NCBI GenBank assembly: GCA_019022495.1
Contig: JAFEKR010000016.1
Coordinates: 1 to 64,000, forward strand
Direction: 5' to 3'
Length of the DNA stretch: 64,000 nt
Origin: Epichloe hybrida
Lineage: Eukaryota > Ascomycota > Sordariomycetes > Hypocreales > Clavicipitaceae
How positions within the stretch are numbered: the first letter of the stretch is position 1; every line of letters starts with the position of its first letter. Shown piece after piece: positions 54,831 to 64,000 of the stretch. Below the pieces are notes generated by a model. The model made no database searches. It worked only from the letters and a program-made list of their open reading frames with translations, and was not told the origin of the DNA. The position numbers and the translations under genes are program-made.

Positions 54831-56575
54831 CTAGTATCTCTCTTGTCGGTAGCCATTGACTCGGGGAGCATCGTATTGAACGCCAGTCATGGAATCTGGC
54901 CCATTGTGAATGGATCGAAGTGGCGGCAGCTCGGTTCGGTTGGTGCTGACGTACGCATCGCTTCCATATGTCGTCGTGGGTTGTGAATTTTGGGGCGGTT
55001 GTGCCGGCGCGGGGGCCGCTGGGGGCGGTGCCGGCGGACCCTGTTGAGTATGTCCTGTCGAGCTCAGATCCCCTCGAAGTTGAGAGCTTTCCATGCGCAT
55101 CTTCTGAAGCTCGCGGCGCAGCATTTCATTCTCGGAGGCGGCGGTGTTGTAATGCGCCTGAAGCAAACGAATGTGATCAGTCTGCCGTTGGTGTTCGGCA
55201 ATGGCTGTGTTGGACACACGAGTTAGCGCATCAGTGATCTTCCTCTCGGTTCCCTGCAGGCCCCCAAACTGTCCAACTATTTTTACCTTTGGTGAGGATT
55301 TCCCACTTTGATGCCTTGGACCCGCGCTCTTGTGGCATCAAATCTCTCAATTGGTCGAAAAGCTCCTTCATTTCTGTTCGCCTCTTCCGCTCGGCGAGCT
55401 TGTGGCTGACTCTTAATTCAGGAGTTCGACTGTAGGGCTGTGAGCCTGGTGGTCCATTGCCTTCTTCAGCTTGCAAGTCGCTCAACTGTTTATGCTGCAT
55501 GGTATGGTGATGGACTGGGGGGAATTCGTTGGAGACGCTGGACATGTGCGCGTACTCGGGGCCGTCCTCAAGTCTGCGCTGGCCAGGAGGAAGCCTTGAC
55601 TCGGTTGTGAACTGGCTGCTCGCGATTGATTCTGTAACGCTGCTGCGACGAGAGTCATCGTAGTGACCAGGAGGCCCGACTCGTTGGATCTCTTCCTCGG
55701 GGAAAGCCCAAGCTTGACCCTTTGTTGGCTCAGCAGCTCGGGCTATATGGCTGGTGGCGGGCCCAGTGATGGCTGGTGCAGTCTTGACTACCTTTGGTTC
55801 GACCGGGTTTCGTTCAGCACTTGGTTGGTAGCCATTGGAAATCCGGTGTACCGAAAGAGACTCCAGGCCAGATCGGGGATTCCGTTGCGAGTGGAGGGTA
55901 TTTTGGATGGATGACGTGGATTGGTTGTTGCTGACGTATGGAGAGGAACCCAGGCGCATGTCGCTGATTCCCTGGTTGATCCTGCTGTCCACGCTCTCGC
56001 GCCTGAGTCCTCCGGCAGCCGCAAGATGCTCTCCCAGAGTGGCCCCGTTGTACATTTGGGAATCGGTGGATATCGGCCGATCAAACCGACGGTCGTTTTT
56101 GGCGGACGTGGGGGAAACCATGGCAGCGACGCTCATGTTACTAGTTGAAGGAGAAACAAGTGCTTGGGGAACCACGTTGATCGCAATCGGAGAGGGAGTC
56201 TTGTCTGCCAGCGAGGACTGATATCCAGACCCTGCTGGACTGAGTCCATTCACATTGAAGGACGCAGCTGAAGTATCTGCAGACATACACGTCTTGTTAG
56301 TCAATTGCCTTCGAGACGTATCAAATTCCGCTGTGCATAGGCGGACGTTTATGCAGGCAAGTTGGGGAGGGAAAGAGGAAGAAAAGACCATTGACAAGCT
56401 CAAGAAAGAGACAAGACGTACGTTTGCTGGACATTTCTGCGGTCGAGTAGAAGCCGGAATCCCGTAGATATGGTGGGGGGTGGCCATTGATCGGTGGCTG
56501 ATCATCATTGTTCAAGATGTTGTTCAATCCGGCCACCTTGGGTGGCACGTTTGACTGTGAATTTTGAGTCTCCAT
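54831..56575 (-). CDS. bHLH transcription factor
   Basis: Three exons: 56575-56422, 56276-55287 and 55204-54831, 505 aa in phase. The bHLH domain spans the second intron: basic region and helix 1 (RVSHKLAERKRRTEMKELFD, about 340-360), loop with LMPQERGSKASKWEILTK, then helix 2 AIAEHQRQTDHIRLL (382-396) running into a coiled heptad stretch (ASENEMLRRELQKM). The first 330 residues are disordered S/P/N-rich and the C-terminus is proline-rich. The basic region has the H-E-R pattern (H343, E347, R351 region) expected for E-box binding. Fungal proteins of this type are sometimes annotated as GlcD gamma-like HLH regulators; the biological role here is unknown. The start METQNSQ is the first ATG of the frame. 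Confidence 0.88.
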
Positions 56576-57665
56576 AATAGTCGTTGGAAACGGGTTTTGC
56601 GTCAATCAAGCTTGGTCGCGAAGCAGCTACTGCTTCCGTTGGGTCACTTCTCATTCACTCTGGTCTGCTCCCTACGAAAGATTGTGAACTACCAGGTGGG
56701 CGCAGCTGCTCGAGTCGCAAATGTTTCGAAAGGCCCGCCGTATTTGAGGGAGGACCGAATCCGAAGGCCAATGCTGGAACGCGAGGCGGATGGTAATGAC
56801 CGACGACTTGCCAGCTGTGAGATTGGTGATTCTGGTATGATTTTCTTCGGTAGGTGAGGTGGTCGAAGGTCGAATGCTGCACAGTCGCTGGGCTTGAGCA
56901 ACGAGCCGAGACGTTGCCAGAGGGAGAGCACCAACGTAAGAGGCAGGCAGACAGACGACGGTCGAGGGGATTGACAGCAACGGTTCGAAGGGGGGGGGGG
57001 ACTATTCGCGAGAAAGCATGTCACAATCGAGGCGGCGGATCTGCTGGCTTTGGTAAACGTCGAAAGATGAGCCGCGCGAGACTGGGGAGGTGCTGGCGCA
57101 GGAGCGAAGTCGGCAAATGATTCAGTGTTGAGACGCACTCAAGACGTGTCGAAGGAAGTGATGAGAAAGGGATACACAAAGGTACATCACCCACGAGGGC
57201 GTGTTGCAGGTCAACGAGCGAAGGAGGTGAATTCGAACCAACACAGGCTAGGCGTACAGGCGAGTTTGTGACGGTAGTAAAGAAAGAGAGAGGAGGATGA
57301 AGCGAGGAGACTTTTGGCATGGAGCAAGTCGAGGACGTCCAGTCTGCAAGTGGTCCGTCCAGTCTTTGACAAGCGGATGGGCAGTGGAACATCCCAGTTG
57401 AGCCTACTTTTTAGTGGAGGTGATGCCGCTAGTACATACAAAGCTAGGCGCCGCTGGACGAGGGCATGTACACCTCACTGTACAGTGCACGTCCGTATGC
57501 TCCGTAGCGTGGCACAAGATGCTACATGACATGTACCTGATATGTACCAGACCAGGACCAGACATGTACCGGGTGTCAAGAGTGCGCACGCTCTCGCTCA
57601 CTACTTCGGACACTACCACTGCCGCTTACTAATTGCCACTACATATGTACAGACTACGGACCTGC

Positions 57666-57710
57666 ATACGAAGTACATACGAAGTACCTACAGAGTACAT
57701 ACGGAGTACC
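57666..57710. repeat. Short array of TACGRAGTAC-like units
   Basis: Four head-to-tail units of 11-12 bp: CATACGAAGTA twice, then CTACAGAGTA and CATACGGAGTAC. The last matches the dispersed intergenic motif; the others are one or two changes away. Confidence 0.8.
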
Positions 57711-58257
57711 TGCATGCGATAAGATGTGAGCAAGACGGAGCGGAGCCATGGCCCATGGGTAGGTAATCTGAGAGAACTTCCGTCCTGGTCGCCTGGGTCG
57801 GGTCGGAGAAGGGCCATGGCTCCCCAGTACATACCTGTCTTTGCAATTGGTGCACTGTTCCACGCAATACCACCAGGCAGGGACATTTCAGCGTGCTAAC
57901 GGGGGAAGGTGGGCGGGCCACGGGTGTGGGGGGGGGAGGGGGGGGAGGGCCCGGGGGAGATGGGTGTGGATGATTAGCGGGAGCGCCACGCCACGAGTTG
58001 TCAGCTGCGCTAGGACCAGTGCTTGCTGCACTAATAAATTTCGACCAGCATGAGGTGCTACACACAATCTTCGACAGACATGCTGTGCAAAGCATCAATC
58101 TGTATGTACTGTAGTCTGTATGTATCATGTATGCCAACCACGTTGTGCACCTGCCACATGCACTAGTTCCCTCCAAGACTCCAACTTCCTCATCACCAAC
58201 CCCATCCCGTCCAGCCGTTGACATGCACGGAAGACCGTGATCTGATCAGCAGATAAG

Positions 58258-58304
58258 CAGTCGCAGTCGCAGTCGCAGTCGCCGTCGCAGTCGCAGTCGC
58301 AGTC
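58258..58304. repeat. (CAGTCG)n hexanucleotide repeat
   Basis: Seven to eight CAGTCG units, one with CCGTCG, in non-coding DNA. Confidence 0.9.
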
Positions 58305-61300
58305 AGGCGAACACCCTCCGCCCCCCGCCCCCGACGCTATTACTAAAGGCCGATACGACCACAACACATCTACTACCATCACTCTGCAGACAACAAATCG
58401 CGTCCCTCACTTATTATCCACCCAATCTTTTTCTCAAAGTCTACATATGTGCGGTACTACGGACTACGAACTGATCCTTTCAGAAGACGCTACCGTGCCT
58501 GCATGAGCGTGGCACGATGCATGGCAGCATGGGTCACGGAGCTTGATGGATGACATGGAGCTTTTTCAGGCCTGGGACAAACGCCAAGTTCCACGGCACT
58601 CGGGAGACTTTTTCACTGAGACCTGACGGTCCACCCACCTACAGGCTACACTAGAAGGAAAACGGCCGTCTTTGTTACTTCTTTGATTGCCCCTGAAGCC
58701 AGATTTGTAGCTAATCAAGAACGCTTAAAGCGTTGTAATGAATCATCTTGGGGAAAAAAGCCACATTGCACAAAAGAGCTCGTGGAAGAAGGTTAGAGTT
58801 TCTTGTTACAAGAGACTATTGTTCATAGCTGAATTAAATCTATGACTATCTAGTCCGTATATACCTTGAATATACTGATGGATTGATTTTTTGATTTTGC
58901 TCATTGGTTGTGGCTAATTCAATTTCGTTGTGATCGAGGGGTCTCGATTAAAGAGTCAGGCGGGGGTGCACGGCCAATCCATCATCAGAAAACCACAAAA
59001 AAATCCATGCGCGCCATTCATTGTACGGGTGCAAACCCCCGGCGGCGAACATGGACTTGCTCAAGGGGGCCGGTCAGTTCGTGCGATTGCGACGTTTGGC
59101 CAGCAAGTGACACAGCGCACAACCGAAAGACTTCGGGGAGTGCTCATTACCCATGTCCATACTACCTACCATGCGTGACCCGTATTATTGCCGTACTGGG
59201 ACTGCCAGGGAGGGGATTGCTTGGCTTTCAAACCTTTCGAGGGTGCGAGGCATGGGCCCAGGCATGGATGGGCGGGCAAATGGGTTCAATGTTCCTCTGT
59301 GGCGTCGCAGTTCTCAGTTCACGGCGTGGCACTGGTGCTACACATACAAGAAAAGTGAAAAGAAATTAGGACTGGAAGCTGGACATGGGACATCCAACAC
59401 ATCCAACAACCGATACAGGCAATGCCTTGCACGCCAGTAGAATTGCTGCGTTCCATAAGCGAGCAGAGACAAGAAGATGAAGAGGAACGCAAGACGAGGC
59501 GTGGATCGTGGTATTAGCAAGAGGGAGGGGGGAGAACGTCAGTCAGTCAGTGTCCGCAGCGAAAATGGAAGGATTTCCGGCGCAGATTCATGGTCCATGA
59601 TACGCGACCAGACGGCCAAACTAACAACAGCAAGTAGGCCTCGCTACTCGGTGCTCCGTGCCGCTCTCGGGTCAGGAAAGTATTCGGATACTCCGTCTCA
59701 TAACATGACCATATAACTTACTCTGTACAACAAGAAAATATCCTCCCCGGAAAGCACGCCGCACCCCCCCTTCTCCCCCGCCCAAGGTGTGAATAAACGA
59801 GTGGTGCGAGTATGTAGGGATGAAAATCGGCAAAGGGGCCAAGTACGAGCCGCAGGCCACATGGGAGCGGAAGGCAGCCTTTTCTTCTTTTCTTGGCCTG
59901 TATGCAATCGGACTAGTCTCGTACGAAATAAAACAGGCAGCCGCGACTCGGATATGGAGATCTGGCTGCGGTCATTATTCGTTGATGCTCGGGGGCACCA
60001 CTGACGAACGATGACTTTGGTTGGGCCGCAGTGCTTCCGAACCAACCCTGTTTCCGGCAACGCAAGCTCAAGAGGATCCACCAGCCGGGCTTTCAATGGT
60101 CAAGATGCTCTGGGCCAGGTGGGCGCTCCATCCAACACCACCAACAACCATTTGATGAGGAGTTCGGTCTACGGAGCACAGGCCTGGGCTGACCAGGTAC
60201 ATACGTGTCTCCAAGGCGTGATCCTTTGGGGATGAAAACCCAGAAAACCCCCCATCGGAGCAGGGGACACCACTCAAGCCAATCAAGAGGTCGTTGAATC
60301 ATCCAAGGAGCCGAGCTCGGGGAGTTTTCCGCGAAATGTTTCGAAAAACAACCAGGTGCTCGAATCATGTCCCATTTTCGGAACATGATCCGTATGCTCC
60401 GTCTAGGAACAATGCTCCGTAACTAGCTCCGGATAAACGCAAACAGCTTTGTCGAGGCGGCTCGTGCGTAATCCGTATAGCGCTTCTTTTTGTTGGTGAT
60501 GGTATCGAGCTCCAGGTCGAATCGAAACTGGAGCATTGCGAGTAAAGAGTAACTGCGTACCAGTACAAAGGCTTCCGCGGGTCAGCCTGATGGCATGCCT
60601 CATGTTGCACCGACACTGGTGGCTTATTATTTGGGCAGGAAACAAGTCTCGGTTGACGAAGGTGCTGGACCACATGTGGACCGGTGCGGCGCATCGCGGC
60701 AGCCTCCGTCTGTCCTTTGGCCATGTGCTCACTTGTAAGATATGACGAGAGTGTTGGCTCCGGCGGGCCGGGCTAGTAGGTGTTGATTTGTAGTCCATGA
60801 CTGATCAGACAACCAAGATCTCAAATGGCTGAATTAGATGTTTTCTCCACTCCTGAGCTTGAGGATGATTTCGGAGCTTCCCCGAGCTGTTCTGATTTGT
60901 CTGCATCTGATCCAACGTTCCTGGTTAATAGAGTGTTCATCCTGTCACACGCGCCCCGTGTCGTCCATCTGCCCAACCCCCCAGCACGACCCGTGCCTGC
61001 ATTTGAGCCACGGATTCGCGGGAAAGCGGCAGATTTTCGGCTGCGGATCGTCGGACTGGAGCAGAGACCCGGGCAGGACAGCCTTCATACATACATATGT
61101 ATGTACATGCGCGCAAGCAACCCAGCTTAACAGACATGTGACTTGTCGTGTTCAGCCTGCATGGGTTTGTCGCAGGAAGCCAATCATTTTGGATGGTTTG
61201 TGGCGCAGGATCATGGTTCCGATATTGTTTGTTGTCGATTTCGTCATAAAAGCATTGGGTTGGTTCCATGGACGCGATACGCAGCAAGAGAGAGGCGTGA

Positions 61301-61843
61301 AGGGCTCTCGGGTGCCTTCTTCACCATGCTTGGCTGGCCAGATCAAACAACATAGTCGTGGTGAAGGTGTTTTCCGTGGTGAACGAATGCAATTTGGCTT
61401 GGCGTTTGGCGCCATTATTGCATGCAAGAAAATTGGTGCCAGGGATCGGGGCTGGCCAATCGGAGAAGCGAATCATTAAATGATTGAAACACACGTGTTC
61501 AGGCAGTGCACGCGTCCCATCTGTGGGGGCAGGAGAAGAACGCAAGCCCTGAATCCTTCTGCTCAACTGTGAACAAAATTCTTTGTGTGTCCGGTGACTT
61601 TATTGGTCGTGTGGAAGGTCTAGTCAGGCACCGTCGCAAACGAAACGCTCCTTCCTTCTCTCAGGCTCTCAGGCCACGCTGGACTGAGCAACGAATCATG
61701 GGTTAACATGAACCAGTAAATTGCGGAGTATACGAGGCAAGTGCCTTTTTGCTGCGTAGGTACCTATATAAGGAGGTAGGTTATAATAGGTACATTTCTC
61801 TCAGCCGCGGACCAAAGTCGTTAGTAACGGAAATACCGAGTAA

Positions 61844-61909
61844 TACGGAGTATGTAGTGTGCAATTCTCTACTACATACTCCGTACATACTCCGTACATA
61901 CTCCGTAGG
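61844..61909. repeat. Hairpin and tandem copies of the TACTCCGTA motif
   Basis: TACGGAGTATGTAGT (61844-61858) is the exact reverse complement of ACTACATACTCCGTA (61871-61885), a 15-bp stem with a 12-base loop. The right arm is then continued by two further ACATACTCCGT units to 61909. Confidence 0.9.
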
Positions 61910-63977
61910 CTTGAACATGAACTGGGGCATCAAACCAGGGTCCCTCGTGCTGTGAGCCGACTAGGTGCGGCGCCACGTTCCGTATCGGTCTTGGCTAATA
62001 CCCAGGTGCCTAGATAGGCCGAAATCGGCCAACAAAGCTTGCGCGCAACTTGGGGAGATGGAACACAACAACGGCAAATGTTCTCATACATGTGTACAAC
62101 GTCCGTACCATCCACCAAACGGGGCACGTGTGTACCAGCCAACAATTGTGCAGAACGGTCGGAGAACGGTCGGGGTCTGATGATTCAAAACAACAGATCC
62201 TGGAAGAATATCATGACCCTCTCTTTGAAGGTGGTTTTTTTTTTTTTCATATGTAAGTTCTTCTCATGTACAGCCTCCCCCGCTTGCAGCTATACATGTA
62301 TGTACATGTCTGGGTACCTGGGCACGTACCTGATGCGAGCTGACGGCTTCCTGCCACGTGAAGTTCGTCTCCGCCTTCCCTTGGACAGCTTTGCCCCGCC
62401 TGCCACACAACTATGTGTTTCGTGCATGTGCACCACCACACCAACTTGCCAATTCGTTATCGTTTCAATGGGGCAGGTCAAAAAGCGGAAGCCCAACCAA
62501 TCACGAAATGGCGTTCATTTCAGCCATGCTGTTCAACACTAATTTGTTGGACTACATACAGAGTATTGCTGGACCATTGCCAACAGATGTCGAAAATTGC
62601 ACATGGCCGCCATCCATGGCTAGACTGCCAGACTGCCGCACTGCCGCACTGCCGCACTGCTTCATGGGTTCGACTGAGCGGGCTTCACCCGGCCGAGTAA
62701 GACACGGGTGAAGAGTGTTCAGGCTGCGCAAACTGCAACGTCGCGATCGGATCGGCCCCTGCAGCGCAAAGGGACCTTGCAGAATTCAACCCAGCCGCTC
62801 ACTCACCTTCCCACTGAGTAAGATTGTCGAGATCCGTGAGATCCGTGAGATCCATTCAACGTCACCAATCACGGCACTTGCCCACTCAACTGCTGTTCGA
62901 AATTGGAGGCATTCCAGGTCATCATCTTTTTGAGGCGCAGCACCAAAGCCTGCAATTGCTTCTTTGAATATTACGCCGATGGCCTGAGTCGTGCTTTTCT
63001 TTTCTTTTTTTTTCTCCCGAGAAAACGTTTCCCCGTCGGCAGTCTCAGACAATATTTGTGTCTCGGACTCCGAGCTCATCCCTCTCTTGTGTGGTCGCCG
63101 GTCGGCATGTTTCGACGACTCGTCACTTTCCGCGCCCCAAGTCACAGGCCGAGGCCCGTAAATAGACGAATTAACAGTCGTTCTTCAGCTCCCATGTGAG
63201 ATTAGGGCAGGTCAGCAACGTTTTGCCATGTTGGGAATGCTCAACCGTTTTTGACTTGTTAGCCTCGGGTGGGTTCCGTCTTCGTCTCAGTCTCAGTCTT
63301 GTGGTGACGCAACCCACTGTTTCACTCGGGTATCTGACAAACGCTTGACAAACACGAGGCCATTCGCCAAGAGCTCGTTCGCCATGGATTATTCCCCCAA
63401 GGCAAGCCACATACCCGGGTATATGGGTCGCTTGTTTGTGAGGCCATCGCCATCGTCTTGAGCAGCTGCCACTGCTGTCTTGCACCCCAGCGCCGCGCTT
63501 TTGCATTGGCATGGCATGACATGGAAAGATACGCTCCACTTCACGAGCCTCTCTGTGACGAGAAGCCGAGACGATGCCGCTCAGGGCCGTCTAAGGCCAA
63601 TGATCTGGAGCTATCATTCCGTACCATGATCGGTTGTCGCAGAAAAAAAAAAAAAGTCATTGACGGCGCCACCCTCTCCACCAAATAGGGATGGACGTGC
63701 TTAAAGACAAAGGGGATATAAAATCATGATAGCACTTCGGAGGCATAGCATTCCTCGAGCGGGGAATTGCAGTAAGGATCCTTTTGTGTTCAGTGTCATC
63801 GGAGGACAGCCATTGGCAGCGTGCATTGGGAAACGTACTCGTCCAGCACAGTAAAGGAATTACACGGCGAGTTGTGTCACCGCGTAACTGTCCAAGGGCC
63901 TGGTCTAATTCATGACAACTTTGTGCCCCATAATAAGCATGCGAGTTGTCGTCGTCTTCGTCTGTCCGGGACTCAAC

Positions 63978-64000
63978 ATGGCAAAAGTCCAGGGTATGTT
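63978..64000 (+). CDS. Possible first exon of a gene cut by the window edge
   Basis: ATG at 63978 opens MAKVQ and is followed after one more base by GTATGTT (63994-64000), which looks like an intron donor. A TATAAA box lies about 255 bases upstream. The sequence is too short to identify a product. Confidence 0.25.

Larger units (their letters stand above)
56576..63977. other. 7.4-kb gene-poor right arm
   Basis: No gene supported on either strand, although several chance open frames of 150-210 codons occur (for example + 60838-61479 and - 57688-58224). The left end is the bHLH promoter. TCCGTA/TACGGA motifs are frequent, reaching tandem and hairpin arrangements at 57666-57710 and 61844-61909. 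A TATAAA box at 63717-63722 may belong to a gene starting at the right edge. Confidence 0.4.

Noticed and set aside
57688..58224. 178-codon minus-strand open frame
   Set aside because: It reads through poly-G/C and motif-rich intergenic DNA, and the product is proline runs and low complexity.
58258..58304. Regular repeat considered as a CRISPR-like array
   Set aside because: It is a plain hexanucleotide microsatellite with no spacers, and the host is a eukaryote.
58660..58900. AT-rich block suspected to be a third copy of the MITE
   Set aside because: No terminal repeats and no alignable blocks with the two copies; only general AT richness.
60838..61479. 213-codon plus-strand open frame
   Set aside because: No motif, signal or compositional character of a real protein, and it contains microsatellite-like CATACATACATATG sequence.

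Overview
The window is nuclear DNA of a filamentous ascomycete, most likely a sordariomycete and probably Hypocreales. Evidence: short introns (mostly 60-180 nt) with GT(A/R)NGY-type donors, CTGAC/CTRAY-like branch sites and YAG acceptors; fungal-only families (Tim54, Npl6/Rsc7, a DUF7707 secreted protein, a Zn2Cys6 regulator, a COT-1-type NDR kinase); and intergenic DNA strewn with the short motif TACTCCGTA/TACGGAGTA. The species cannot be named from the sequence alone.

Layout, left to right. 1-11.4 kb is gene-dense: a Clg1-type cyclin (+), a 290-bp TA-flanked MITE, a NIP30 homologue (+, with an apparent frameshift), tim54 (-), the NDR kinase cot-1 (+) and the SF3a subunit prp11/sap62 (-). 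11.4-18.6 kb has no intact gene; it holds a decayed second MITE copy and the remains of a prolyl 4-hydroxylase-like gene and an S9 (DPP IV-like) peptidase gene. 18.6-25.8 kb carries a single-pass membrane protein (+), the histone-fold Pol epsilon subunit dpb4 (+) and an Npl6/Rsc7-family remodeller subunit (-). 25.8-34.3 kb is an 8.5-kb gap with triplet repeats and no gene I can support. 34.3-50.1 kb is dense again: rrp44/dis3 (+, with a GC-AG intron), the ribosome-biogenesis GTPase nug1 (-), a GPI-type DUF7707 protein (-), a MYND/SET protein (-), the ER exchange factor sil1 (-), a tiny secreted protein (+) and a Grx6/7-type glutaredoxin (+, with an apparent frameshift). 50.1-56.6 kb has a zinc-type oxidoreductase relic, a Zn2Cys6 regulator (-) and a bHLH regulator (-). 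56.6-64 kb is gene-poor and rich in TACGGAGTA-type palindromes, with perhaps the first exon of a gene at the extreme right edge.

The genes are mostly conserved housekeeping functions (mitochondrial import, splicing, replication, exosome, 60S biogenesis, ER folding, thiol redox, morphogenesis) and do not form one pathway. I see no secondary-metabolite cluster, CRISPR-like array or convincing novel multi-gene system. The less ordinary material lies between the genes: a MITE family, a palindromic motif that appears as a 7-bp insertion in one MITE copy, three gene relics and several reading-frame breaks. Exon borders were placed by eye from reading-frame phase and family conservation; no searches were run.
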